From the NCBI RefSeq assembly GCF_000338275.1, contig NZ_ANMR01000004.1:1-64000 (forward strand): a stretch of 64,000 nt of DNA. Direction: 5' to 3'. A model generated the notes under the pieces. It was not told the DNA's origin. It ran no database searches and worked only from the letters and a program-made list of their open reading frames with translations. Both the position numbers and the translations under genes were made by a program. The DNA is from Staphylococcus xylosus NJ. GTDB lineage: Bacteria > Bacillota > Bacilli > Staphylococcales > Staphylococcaceae. Positions 29,378 to 38,415 of the stretch are shown here, one piece after another (positions within the stretch are counted from its first letter, which is position 1; each line of letters opens with the position of its first letter).

Positions 29378-31087
29378 TTAATCTTCCATGGTACTTAAAT
29401 CACCTTCGGGTAAATCAAGCTCCCATGCTTTAAGTACACGACGCATGATTTTACCTGAACGTGTTTTTGGTAACTTATCTTTAAACTCAATTTCTCTTGG
29501 TGCTGCATGAGCAGCTAATCCTTCTTTAACAAATTTACGAATTTCTTCTTTTAATTCATCTGATTCGTCATATTCAGGACGTAATGCGACGAACGCTTTA
29601 ATAATTTCTCCTCTGACAGGATCAGGTTTACCAATGACACCCGCTTCAGCTACTGCTTCATGTTCTACTAATTTGGACTCTACTTCAAATGGACCTACGC
29701 GTTCTCCAGCTGTCATAATTACATCATCTACACGTCCTTGGAACCAAAAATATCCGTCTTCGTCTTTATAAGCTGAATCACCAGATACATACCAATCACC
29801 AATGAAATAAGAATCGTATTTTTCTGGGTTTTTCCAAATGGAAACCATCATAGATGGCCATCCTTTTTTAATCGCAAGATTTCCCATTCTATTTGGTGGT
29901 AATTCATTTCCTTGGTCATCAATAATTGTTGCTTCTACACCAGGTAGTGGTTTACCCATAGATCCTAACTTAACGTCCATAGAAGGGTAATTCACTATCA
30001 TATGGCCACCAGTTTCAGTCATCCACCATGTATCTAGTACACGTTTACCAAAGACATCTTTAGCCCATTTGATGACTTCAGGATTTAATGGTTCACCAAC
30101 GGATAAGATGCTTTTAACTGATGATAAATCAAATTTTTCAATTATATCATCACCTGCACTCATCAACATTCTTAATGCTGTTGGCGCTGTATACCATATA
30201 GTAACTTTAAATTCTTCGATCATTCCATACCAAGCTTCAGGTGAAAATCTGCCACCAGCAATACAGTTTGTAACACCATTTAACCAAGGACTAAATATCC
30301 CATAAGATGTACCAGTTACCCAACCTGGATCGGCAGTACACCAATATACATCATCTTCTTTAAAATCTAATACATATTTACCAGATATATAATGTAATAA
30401 CATAGCTCTTTGTGCATGTAATACGCCTTTTGGTTGTCCTGTAGAACCTGAAGTGTAATGTAAAATTAAACCATCATCTAAAGATAGCCATTCAGTCTCA
30501 AATTGATCACTAGCTTGCTCAAATTCAGTATTAAAATCAACGTAAGTGTCATCTACTTCATCATCTACCACTACAATGGTTTCTAAATGTGGTAATTTGT
30601 CTTTTGGTATTCTAGGTAGTAATGCATTCGTAGTGATTATAACTTTAGCTTCACTATTCTCTAATCTATCGCCAACCGCTTTTTCCATAAACGCTTCAAA
30701 TAATGGACCGACAATAGCACCTATTTTTAACGTTCCAAAAAGAGCAAAATAGAGTTCCGGCGTTCTTGGCATAAATACAAAAACTCGATCTCCTTTTTCA
30801 ACGTTAGCTTTATTTTTTAGCACATTTGCAGCTTTGTTAGCATTTGCTTTCATTTCGTTAAAAGTATAACTTTCTTTACGTTGATCATCTTTATAATGTA
30901 AGGCAATTTTTTCCCCTTTACCTTCATCTACATGACGATCAATACATTCATGTGCCATATTCACATTTCCTGTTTCATACCATGAAAATGACTTTTCTAC
31001 CTCTTTCCAATCAAATTGATTATATTCTGTTGCATAGTCTTGAAGGTTAAAATCTCCACTTTCCCCTTTGTATACTTCTACTTTCAT
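29378..31087 (-). CDS. acsA: Acetyl-CoA synthetase (acetate-CoA ligase)
   Basis: Activates acetate to acetyl-CoA through acetyl-AMP, allowing regrowth on excreted acetate. 569 residues of the ANL superfamily: HYTSGSTGQPKGV (A3), WWMTETGG (A5), GDSAYKDEDGYFWFQGRVDDVI (A7-A8) and the C-terminal PKTRSGKIMRR whose Lys (A10) is the residue acetylated by AcuA. The ATG at 31087 (MKVEVYKG) has AGAGGGGG upstream; the longer frame from 31180 is rejected. Divergent from acuA-acuC with a cre-like site between, so CcpA repression on glucose is likely. Confidence 0.96.
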   Translation of the reverse strand: MKVEVYKGESGDFNLQDYATEYNQFDWKEVEKSFSWYETGNVNMAHECIDRHVDEGKGEKIALHYKDDQRKESYTFNEMKANANKAANVLKNKANVEKGDRVFVFMPRTPELYFALFGTLKIGAIVGPLFEAFMEKAVGDRLENSEAKVIITTNALLPRIPKDKLPHLETIVVVDDEVDDTYVDFNTEFEQASDQFETEWLSLDDGLILHYTSGSTGQPKGVLHAQRAMLLHYISGKYVLDFKEDDVYWCTADPGWVTGTSYGIFSPWLNGVTNCIAGGRFSPEAWYGMIEEFKVTIWYTAPTALRMLMSAGDDIIEKFDLSSVKSILSVGEPLNPEVIKWAKDVFGKRVLDTWWMTETGGHMIVNYPSMDVKLGSMGKPLPGVEATIIDDQGNELPPNRMGNLAIKKGWPSMMVSIWKNPEKYDSYFIGDWYVSGDSAYKDEDGYFWFQGRVDDVIMTAGERVGPFEVESKLVEHEAVAEAGVIGKPDPVRGEIIKAFVALRPEYDESDELKEEIRKFVKEGLAAHAAPREIEFKDKLPKTRSGKIMRRVLKAWELDLPEGDLSTMED

Positions 31088-31165
31088 TTTAAATCCCCCT
31101 CTGAATGAAATCGTCTCTTCAAAAATTATTATAACTAACATTTTCAAAATTTTCAAAATAATTAG

Positions 31166-31179
31166 TGTAAGCGAATTCA
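31166..31179. promoter_or_regulatory. Candidate cre site between acsA and acuA
   Basis: TGTAAGCGAATTCA matches TGWNANCGNTNWCA except at one position. It lies midway between the divergent starts. CcpA control of acsA and acuABC is established in Bacillus; function here is inferred. Confidence 0.55.
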
Positions 31180-31267
31180 TTTACATGTTATTTTATTCAA
31201 TTATCACTTATACTATAAATAATAAGATTGATTATAGAATACCCATGTGGTAGTTTGGAGTGAAAAA

Positions 31268-31900
31268 ATGAAACATATTAAAACGTATCAATCCCAAACC
31301 TATCAGTTAGACGAAGGACAGTTTGTCATTGAAGGCCCTATTCCATGTAGAAAGCTTGAAAAAATGACATTTGATGAAGGTTTATCTGCCTTTCGTCCAC
31401 CGAAAGATCAATTTGAAGCAGTTAAAGAAATCAGTGAATTAGAAGAAGGTAGAATATTTATATTACGTAAAGAACAACACATTGTTGGGTATGTGACTTT
31501 TCATTATCCTGACCCTTTAGAAAGATGGTCAAACGGTGATTTAGAATACTTAATAGAATTAGGCGCAATTGAAATCAGTTTAGCTTATAGGCACTTACAT
31601 TTAGGAAGCGAATTGATTAAAGTAAGTCTCGCTGCAGATGAATATGAAGATTACATTGTATTAACGACAGAATATTATTGGCACTGGGATTTAAAAAATT
31701 CTGGCCTCGATGTATATGAATATAAAAAATTAATGCAAAAACTTATGGGGTATGGGGGCCTTGAGATTTTTGCAACAGACGATCCAGAAATTACGAGTCA
31801 TCCAGCAAATTGTTTGATGGCTAGAATCGGTTCAAGAATTTCTATTGAGCAATTACAAGCATTTGATGATATTAGATTCATGAATCGATTTTTCTTTTAA
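31268..31900 (+). CDS. acuA: Protein acetyltransferase AcuA
   Basis: GNAT enzyme that acetylates the A10 lysine of AcsA and switches it off. 210 residues: N-terminal GPIPCRKLEKMTFDEGLSAFR, the central GNAT core VGYVTFHYPDP and GAIEISLAYRHLHLGSELIK for acetyl-CoA binding. The ATG 31268 has GGAG 7 bases upstream; the frame opens 21 bases earlier but without a site. Followed after 13 bases by acuC. The AcuB gene found between them in Bacillus is absent. Confidence 0.93.
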   Translation: MKHIKTYQSQTYQLDEGQFVIEGPIPCRKLEKMTFDEGLSAFRPPKDQFEAVKEISELEEGRIFILRKEQHIVGYVTFHYPDPLERWSNGDLEYLIELGAIEISLAYRHLHLGSELIKVSLAADEYEDYIVLTTEYYWHWDLKNSGLDVYEYKKLMQKLMGYGGLEIFATDDPEITSHPANCLMARIGSRISIEQLQAFDDIRFMNRFFF

Positions 31901-31913
31901 AGGGGAGAAAAAT

Positions 31914-33071
31914 ATGAGTAATATGCAACAAACAACAGGTTATGTTTACGCTAATGAACTTTTACAATATCGATTTAGTAATAAACATCCATTTAACCAA
32001 ATGAGATTAAAATTAACAACAGAATTACTTATGGAACTAGGACAATTAAAGCAACATCACATTATAGCACCCAGAATAGCATCAGATGATGAATTATCGC
32101 TAATACATTCCTATGATTATATACAAGCAATAAGGCATGCTTCGCATGGTATTTTAAATGAAAATGAAGCTAAAAAATATGGCTTAGATGGAGAGGATAC
32201 ACTTCAATTTAGAATGATGCATAAACATAGTGCACGCATCGTCGGTGGTGCGTTAAACTTAGCAGATCAAATTATGAGTGGTACCTTAACAAACGGTTGT
32301 CATTTAGGTGGTGGCTTACATCATAGTCTTCCTGGGCGTGCAAATGGCTTTTGTATTTATAACGATGTTGCCATTACAATTTCATATTTAATGAAAAAAT
32401 ACAGTCAACGGGTTCTGTGTATTGATACGGATGCTCATCATGGAGACGGTACTCAATGGAGTTTCTACACTAATGATCAATCACTAATCTATTCAATACA
32501 TGAAACAGGAAAGTTTTTATTTCCAGGTTCAGGCCATTATACAGAGCGTGGCACCGAAAAAGGATTTGGCTATACGGTTAATATACCGTTAGAACCTTAT
32601 ACTGAAGATCAGTCCTTTTTAGATATTTTTAAACAAACCATTGAACCCGTCGTAGCATCATTTAAACCGGATATTATTGTAAGTGTCCATGGTGTAGATA
32701 TACATTATCTTGACCCACTCACACATATGAGCTGCACATTGAATACACTTTATGAAATACCATACATTATTAAATCACTAGCTGATACATATACACAAGG
32801 TAAGGTTATTATGTTTGGTGGCGGTGGCTATAATATATGGAAAGTTGTGCCACGTGCATGGTCTCATGTATTTTTAGCATTGATAGGAGAACAACCCCCA
32901 ACAGGTAATCTTCCAGAACGATGGCTTAATAAATGGCAACCTTATGCTACTTGTGCGCTACCCACCAATTGGAATGATGATAAAGAGAATTATATAGAAA
33001 TACCTCGAAGAAAAGAAATAAGTGAGATTAATATGAAACAGGCTCAAAAAGTATTGAACTGGTTTAAATAA
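31914..33071 (+). CDS. acuC: Acetoin utilization deacetylase AcuC
   Basis: Class I histone-deacetylase-like Zn enzyme that removes the acetyl group from AcsA and reactivates it. 385 residues: HHSLPGRANGFCIYND, the catalytic His pair and Zn ligands in DTDAHHGDGTQ, the Zn Asp region VHGVDIHYLDPL and GGGGYN near the end. AAAGGGGAG site upstream. Second gene of the acuA-acuC operon. Confidence 0.95.
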   Translation: MSNMQQTTGYVYANELLQYRFSNKHPFNQMRLKLTTELLMELGQLKQHHIIAPRIASDDELSLIHSYDYIQAIRHASHGILNENEAKKYGLDGEDTLQFRMMHKHSARIVGGALNLADQIMSGTLTNGCHLGGGLHHSLPGRANGFCIYNDVAITISYLMKKYSQRVLCIDTDAHHGDGTQWSFYTNDQSLIYSIHETGKFLFPGSGHYTERGTEKGFGYTVNIPLEPYTEDQSFLDIFKQTIEPVVASFKPDIIVSVHGVDIHYLDPLTHMSCTLNTLYEIPYIIKSLADTYTQGKVIMFGGGGYNIWKVVPRAWSHVFLALIGEQPPTGNLPERWLNKWQPYATCALPTNWNDDKENYIEIPRRKEISEINMKQAQKVLNWFK

Positions 33072-33119
33072 GGGGGCAATAATCAAGTTAAAACGTAAAA
33101 ATTTCTGAGCATAAAATAA

Positions 33120-33160
33120 GCATCAATTTCTATAATTTTTAATAGAAATTGATGCATTCT
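33120..33160 (+). terminator. Terminator of acuC
   Basis: GCATCAATTTCTAT pairs with ATAGAAATTGATGC, followed by ATTCTTTATTTT. Between this and the ccpA terminator (33161-33291) nothing else is recognisable. Confidence 0.75.
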
Positions 33161-33291
33161 TTATTTTCATGAAATTTTGTAGCAGTTTTATAACTTGCCT
33201 ATTGTTCGGCGTAATTGTATATGTATAGTTACACAAGGTCGAACCATACTATATCCTAGCAAGTAAATAAGTTAATCGCAAAATTTCAAAT

Positions 33292-33326
33292 AAAAAAAGA
33301 GCTAACCGATTATGGATTAACTCTCT
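33292..33326 (-). terminator. Terminator of ccpA
   Basis: GAGCTAACC and GGATTAACTC form an imperfect stem; the minus strand then reads TTTTTTTATTTG. Confidence 0.65.
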
Positions 33327-33385
33327 TATTTTGAAGAAGGAGGTTTATGGCCCCACTTCCATTTTGGTACAAATAAATATATAAA

Positions 33386-34375
33386 TTATTTTGTAGTACC
33401 TCTATATTCAATTCTGTGAGGTAAAATTACATTAGGCTCCTCGATATCTTCTTCATTCATATATTTTGTAAGTAATCTCATACCAACTGCACCTATGTCA
33501 TACAACGGCTGAATAACACTAGAAAGTTGTGGTCTAACCATTTCAACAAGTCTTGTATTATTAAAGCTAACAATTTGTAAATCGTCCGGAACACTTACGC
33601 CAGCATCTTGAGCAGCATGCACCAATCCAATAGCTTGTTCGTCACTGATTGATAAGATTGCATCCGGTTTTGCAGTTGCTAATGATTCAAACGCACGTAA
33701 TCCATCTTTATAGGTTTCATTTCCATTAAAGATTAATTGTTCGTCTAATTTTAATTTATGTTGAACTAATACATCTTTTAATCCTACTAAAACATCTTCT
33801 TGTGCTTTCTTAGAATAATCTCCACCTACAAAGGCAAATGATTTAGCACCTTTTTCGATTAAGTGTTCTGTTATTTCTTTAGCAGCAGCTTCAAAATCAA
33901 TATTAACTGATGAGATGCCTTCATCTTTACCATTAGTACCTGAAACAACTACTGGTACTGAAGATTTATTAATTAAATCTTTTATTTCCTCAGAGATTGT
34001 ACCTCCTAAGAATATGATACCATCCACTTGTTTACTTAACAGATTATTAAAAATTTCTTTTTCCTTACTTGGGTCATTATCAGAATTTGAAATAATAGAA
34101 TGGTATTTATACATTGTTGCGATATCTTCTAAACCACGTGCTAATTGTGAATAATACACATTTGAGATATCTGGAATAATAACGCCAACTGTTGTTGTAC
34201 GTTTACTTGCTAATCCTCTTGCTACTGCATTTGGACGATAGTTTAACTTCTTAATAACTTCGTTTACTTTGTCACGTGTTTCAGGCTTAACATTTTGGTT
34301 GCCATTAACTACACGAGAAACGGTTGCCATAGAAACTCTAGCTTCTCTAGCTACATCATATATTGTAACAGTCAT
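33386..34375 (-). CDS. ccpA: Catabolite control protein A
   Basis: LacI-family master regulator of carbon catabolite repression, binding cre sites with HPr-Ser46-P. 329 residues, typical. N-terminal helix-turn-helix ([23 protein letters not shown]) and hinge helix [12 protein letters not shown], then the periplasmic-binding-protein-like core. The ATG at 34375 follows AAGGAGG; the frame opens earlier but the upstream residues do not belong. Located beside its likely targets acuA/acuC and acsA. A possible promoter (TTTACA, 16 bases, TAAACT) precedes it. Confidence 0.97.
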   Translation of the reverse strand: MTVTIYDVAREARVSMATVSRVVNGNQNVKPETRDKVNEVIKKLNYRPNAVARGLASKRTTTVGVIIPDISNVYYSQLARGLEDIATMYKYHSIISNSDNDPSKEKEIFNNLLSKQVDGIIFLGGTISEEIKDLINKSSVPVVVSGTNGKDEGISSVNIDFEAAAKEITEHLIEKGAKSFAFVGGDYSKKAQEDVLVGLKDVLVQHKLKLDEQLIFNGNETYKDGLRAFESLATAKPDAILSISDEQAIGLVHAAQDAGVSVPDDLQIVSFNNTRLVEMVRPQLSSVIQPLYDIGAVGMRLLTKYMNEEDIEEPNVILPHRIEYRGTTK

Positions 34376-34672
34376 ATTTTCCTCCTTGAAAGCGATTTCT
34401 TTATTATTATAATCTGTTTTCATAACATTTTCAAAGTTTACCACATTTTTAGAAAATGTAAAATCATTTTGTTTTAATTGTTATAATGTTTTTTATTCCA
34501 TAGTATTAAAAACCCCGCTTATATTACTAGCTTTAAATTTCCATTATAATCTAATTAGATAGAATTAAAGATATAAAAATACTACTCAATTTTAAATATA
34601 AACTGATATTGAATGTAATGTCTGAAAATAAATTATGCTTAAAGATAATCTCATATTATTGTAAAAATGCAA

Positions 34673-34831
34673 AAAAAGTGGGACAGAAATCTAATTTATT
34701 TAGAAAGATTACGTCACCATACTTTTGGAAGAAATAAAAAAAGATTGACCAGGCCTGAAGGTTGAGTAGAACCCTCACTATCTCAATATAATGATTAAGG
34801 CTGAGACAATTAAATTTGTCCCAGCCTTATA
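34673..34831. repeat. Staphylococcal-type intergenic element with GGGACA/TGTCCC ends
   Basis: About 160 bases between ccpA and aroA. It opens with AGTGGGACAGAAAT and ends with TTGTCCCAGCCTT; a terminal hairpin AAGGCTGAGACAA / TTGTCCCAGCCTT (34798-34831, one mismatch) may terminate aroA. 'GTGGGACAGAAAT' is a motif I know from dispersed intergenic repeats of staphylococci. The remaining bases 34376-34672 and 34832-34860 show only AT-rich promoter-like sequence. Confidence 0.55.
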
Positions 34832-34860
34832 TAGCAATGTTGCCTCAAACTTTGCAACTA

Positions 34861-35952
34861 TTATTTAAGTTTTTTACTGTTGTACATATCTGCAAGTGGT
34901 TTAATTTCATTGTAGAATTTATCAAATTCATTGAAGTCCATTTGTTGTCCACTATCACTTAATGCAACAGATGGATCAGGATGTACTTCAGCCATAATGC
35001 CGTCAGCGCCAACTGCTAAGCCAGCTTTTGCTGTTGGAATCATGATATCTTTACGTCCAGTACTGTGCGTAACATCAACCATTACTGGTAAGTGTGTACC
35101 TTGTTTTAAGATTGGTACAGCAGAAATATCTAAAGTATTTCTTGTTGCTTTTTCATATGTGCGGATGCCTCGTTCACATAAGATAATATTTTCATTACCT
35201 TGTGAAGCGATATATTCAGCTGCATATATAAATTCTTCAATTGTAGCTGATAAGCCACGTTTTAATAATATAGGTTTGTTTGAACGACCTGCTTCTTTAA
35301 GCAATTCAAAGTTTTGCATGTTACGTGCACCAATTTGGAATACATCTAAGTATTCATCAGCTACTTCAAAGTCTGCTGGGTTAACTATTTCACTTACGAC
35401 ATTTAAGCCGTATTTATCTTTAGTATTTTTAAGTATTTTTAGACCTTCAACACCTAATCCTTGGAAATCATATGGAGATGTACGCGGTTTAAATGCCCCA
35501 CCTCTAATGAATTTTTCTCCTCTAGCTTGTAAATTAGCTGCAACGGCATCAACTTGCTCTTGAGATTCTACTGAACATGGTCCAAATACAAATGATTTGT
35601 TGCCATCTCCAATAATACCTCCATTATCAAATTGAACAATAGTATCTTCTGGTTTTAATTTTCTAGATACATATAAGTGTTTTTCATTTTCAGATTTTTG
35701 CAAATCAGTAGAGGCTTTAAAAATTTCTTTAAATAATTGTTTGATTACATTGTCATTAAATGGTCCTTCGTTCTTATCTAATAATTGATTAATCATTTCT
35801 TTTTCACGTTGAGGATCATATACAAGTGTGCCCTGTTTACGTTTTTCCTCGCCTATTTTTTGTGCTATTTTACCTCTTTTAGATAATAGCCCTAAAATCT
35901 CTTCATTAATCTCAACTATCTCATCTCTGTATTCTTTTAATTTGTCTGTCAT
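34861..35952 (-). CDS. aroA: Bifunctional DAHP synthase / chorismate mutase
   Basis: First step of aromatic amino acid synthesis plus the chorismate-to-prephenate step. 363 residues: AroQ-type chorismate mutase at 1-85 (REIDxIN-like [21 protein letters not shown], with [10 protein letters not shown]), then a type I-beta DAHP synthase (about 105-355) with [50 protein letters not shown] and [12 protein letters not shown]. The CM domain gives feedback control in this fusion type. Named aroA as in Bacillus (aroG in some annotations). Located upstream of ccpA on the same strand. Confidence 0.95.
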   Translation of the reverse strand: MTDKLKEYRDEIVEINEEILGLLSKRGKIAQKIGEEKRKQGTLVYDPQREKEMINQLLDKNEGPFNDNVIKQLFKEIFKASTDLQKSENEKHLYVSRKLKPEDTIVQFDNGGIIGDGNKSFVFGPCSVESQEQVDAVAANLQARGEKFIRGGAFKPRTSPYDFQGLGVEGLKILKNTKDKYGLNVVSEIVNPADFEVADEYLDVFQIGARNMQNFELLKEAGRSNKPILLKRGLSATIEEFIYAAEYIASQGNENIILCERGIRTYEKATRNTLDISAVPILKQGTHLPVMVDVTHSTGRKDIMIPTAKAGLAVGADGIMAEVHPDPSVALSDSGQQMDFNEFDKFYNEIKPLADMYNSKKLK

Positions 35953-36322
35953 TTTTATTCACCTCTATGAAAAATTTAAAAAGCGATATTTTATTCTGCT
36001 TTAAAGCGATAAAATATATGTTAAACGTTATTCTAACAATAACTACTTAGAAGTTCAAGTAGCGATTGAAAAAAATCACTTTAAAAGTGAATAACATTAA
36101 TGATAACTGAATTTTCAGTCAATATCTAGACCTTTTTTACACTATTATATGTTTTTCAATATTTCTTCATAATAGCAATTTAAATAATCTATGTATAAAA
36201 TTTAACATACCACAAGAAATTAAAAGCGAAAAGCAAGCATGTTAAGAAATGAATTTATGAATATATCAATTACAAAGAATTAATTGATTAATAATCTAAT
36301 CGTTGCTTCAAATAACGTAAAC
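35953..36322. other. Intergenic stretch upstream of aroA
   Basis: AT-rich, no open frame of interest and no clear hairpin except a short one near 36069-36088. It must hold the aroA promoter, which I cannot place with confidence. Confidence 0.5.
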
Positions 36323-36363
36323 AAAAAGAATCCAAAACAATTATTATGTCTTGGATCCTTTTA
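36323..36363 (-). terminator. Terminator of the YtxH-like gene
   Basis: AAAGAATCCAA and TTGGATCCTTT form an imperfect stem; the minus strand continues TTTTTGTTTACG. Confidence 0.75.
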
Positions 36364-36372
36364 TTGATTAAA

Positions 36373-37770
36373 TTAATCATTGAATGTTCTTTTATCAATT
36401 TTACTTTCAGCTTTTTCTGTCTTATTCACTTGTGGTCTGTTTTTAGTATACGTTTTTTTAGTTGATTTACTTTTAGTTGGTTTTGTCTTTTTTTCACTAT
36501 TCTGTGCTTCATCATGGTTAAGAATACCATCATTTGATTTAGTAGATGAATTATTAGTATTTTGCTTTGCACTACTTTGTCCAACTGATTGTTCGCTTAA
36601 ATTTCTTGTAGCATTTTCATGAACAATAATACCATCTTTAAATGTTACAGTCTTATGTGTTTGTTTAACACGTTGTTCAGCTGCTGTTGGCTTTGAAATT
36701 TCTGTTGTTGTTGCTTTTTTATTACTTTTGTCTGCACTATTATCAACTTTATCAGTTGATTCTACTGCATTTCCAACATTTGGAGTAATTAAAGTTGGCA
36801 CAGAATGATGTTTAGCTTGCTTTGGCGACTCTGGAACTAGTAAATTAGCAGTATTCTCCGCAATGCTTTGATTATTATTAATTGCTTTTTGTTTGTTATT
36901 AGCTGCTAATGCTAAGCCTGATGCAGTAACTGTACCAGTAATCGCTGCTGTAGACTTACCTCCATCATGAGAAGATGATTCGTTAGTAGTTTCTTGCGTT
37001 ACTAATTTTGGTGCGGCTTTATCTGATTGTTTTGTTTTATTATCTTCATTAGTCAGTTTCGAAGTGTTTTCTGAAACCTCTGAATCATTATTTATTGCTT
37101 CTTTTTTATTTTGTGCTGCGCTTGCTAAACCACCTGCAGCAATAGCACCTCCTGCAGTTGCTGCCGCTGTTTTACCATTGACGCCTTCATTTTGAGCTGA
37201 ATCATCTGTAGAGTTTGTTTTAATGTCTGAATTATCCGATGTTTCTTCTTTTATAGCGTCTTGTTGAGCATTGATTTCATCTTCAGTTGGTTTAGCATCT
37301 GGATCAATGTGTTCAGTAGATAAATTATTGGATGCTACATCATCATTATTATTTCCATTTTTTGCTTCTTGTTGCTCTTGTGCCTCAGGTGACATATTAG
37401 CTAAGTCATTATCAGATGCTTCTTTTTGAATGGCAACTTTTTGGGCTGCTAATTCTTCATCTGTCACTTCAGTGTGATTTTTTTGAGATTCTGTAATAGT
37501 TGATTTCAACCCTGCTAATTTATTTTCAGCATCTTGTTGTTCTTGTTCACTTTGTGCAACAATATTCGATTTAAATTGTTCTTTATTATCCGGAACATTT
37601 TTATTAGAAGATCTAGATTTACTAATGGAAACTAAACCTAAAGCTGAACCAATCACAGCGCCTACGATAAATCCATACACAAATTCATTTCTGGCACCTT
37701 TTGTAAAATATTCTGGTACTTGATAACTTTCTAAGTTTCTTTCATAATTATCTCGATTATAGTATTTCAT
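36373..37770 (-). CDS. YtxH-like membrane-anchored protein with long repeat-bearing tail
   Basis: 465 residues. After about 30 polar residues comes a Gly/Ala-rich membrane segment (FVYGFIVGAVIGSALGLV, about 30-47) of the YtxH type; the other 400 residues are Asn/Ser/Thr/Lys/Glu-rich and probably disordered. Two kinds of internal repeat are visible: EELAAQKVAIQKEASDN resembles DEINAQQDAIKEETSDN, and two units each join GKTAAATAGGAIAAGGLA or GKSTAAITGTVTASGLAL to an NKKEAINN or NKQKAINN segment and an ENTxxL end. Gene order (murC, DUF948, this gene, aroA, ccpA) matches murC-ytxG-ytxH of Bacillus, whose YtxH is only about 150 residues. Function unknown. Confidence 0.8.
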   Translation of the reverse strand: MKYYNRDNYERNLESYQVPEYFTKGARNEFVYGFIVGAVIGSALGLVSISKSRSSNKNVPDNKEQFKSNIVAQSEQEQQDAENKLAGLKSTITESQKNHTEVTDEELAAQKVAIQKEASDNDLANMSPEAQEQQEAKNGNNNDDVASNNLSTEHIDPDAKPTEDEINAQQDAIKEETSDNSDIKTNSTDDSAQNEGVNGKTAAATAGGAIAAGGLASAAQNKKEAINNDSEVSENTSKLTNEDNKTKQSDKAAPKLVTQETTNESSSHDGGKSTAAITGTVTASGLALAANNKQKAINNNQSIAENTANLLVPESPKQAKHHSVPTLITPNVGNAVESTDKVDNSADKSNKKATTTEISKPTAAEQRVKQTHKTVTFKDGIIVHENATRNLSEQSVGQSSAKQNTNNSSTKSNDGILNHDEAQNSEKKTKPTKSKSTKKTYTKNRPQVNKTEKAESKIDKRTFND

Positions 37771-37787
37771 AATTGAATGCCCCCTAT

Positions 37788-37835
37788 AACAAATGCACTT
37801 AAATAAGTTTCAAACCTCATTTAAGTGCATTTGTT
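37788..37835 (-). repeat. 17-bp perfect hairpin just upstream of the YtxH-like gene
   Basis: AACAAATGCACTTAAAT (37788-37804) and its exact complement (37819-37835) with a 14-base loop. On the minus strand there is no U-tract; the next bases are TATAGGGGG, the ribosome site of the YtxH-like gene. Could be a terminator for plus-strand RNA, a processing site, or a translation-level control. Confidence 0.8.
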
Positions 37836-37850
37836 TTTTAAATATATGAA

Positions 37851-38345
37851 TTATTTGTTATCTACACGTGTAGTATAGCTATGATTTGTATCGTTTGCTA
37901 CACTGCTCGCTTTATAATTTGCACTATCTCTACGATTTCTTCTGTTTTGCCATTTATCAGCAACTTCCATTGCTACATTTGACCATTGTACAACTTGAGA
38001 AATTTTGTCTTCATTTTGAGAAATATTGTGCGTAATTGAGTTTGTAACTCGATCAACTGAACCATTTAAAGTTTGTACAGAATCACCGATACCTTTAACA
38101 GCATCAACTACTGAATTTAAACGATCAGATTTATCTTGAATATCTTCAGTTAAGCGATTCGCTTTGTGAAGTAAATCTGTAGATTCACGTGTAATACCTT
38201 GAATTTGCCCTTCAACTCCATCAAGTGTTTTAGCAACGTGATCTAAATTCTTCTTAACTGAAAGTAATACTACAACGATACCAATTACTAATATTAGAAA
38301 TGCAATCGCCGCAATAATTCCAGCTATAGGTAAAATCCATTCCAT
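37851..38345 (-). CDS. DUF948 family membrane protein (YtxG-like)
   Basis: 164 residues: one N-terminal transmembrane helix (about 5-30, IAGIIAAIAFLILVIGIVVVLL), then a long coiled-coil-like amphipathic region (30-125) with LDHVAKTLDGVEGQIQGI, the DUF948 signature, and a polar tail. Ortholog of Bacillus YtxG, which lies downstream of murC as here. Role unknown; general stress association in Bacillus. AGGAGG site upstream. Confidence 0.87.
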   Translation of the reverse strand: MEWILPIAGIIAAIAFLILVIGIVVVLLSVKKNLDHVAKTLDGVEGQIQGITRESTDLLHKANRLTEDIQDKSDRLNSVVDAVKGIGDSVQTLNGSVDRVTNSITHNISQNEDKISQVVQWSNVAMEVADKWQNRRNRRDSANYKASSVANDTNHSYTTRVDNK

Positions 38346-38415
38346 TAAAAACGCCTCCTATTAATCATATGTTGTTATTTAATATAAATACCCCCATCAT
38401 TTTAACATAAACATA

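Noticed and set aside
34931-35563. 210-codon antisense frame over aroA
   Set aside because: Long only because the opposite strand is a conserved coding sequence; no start signals or family match.
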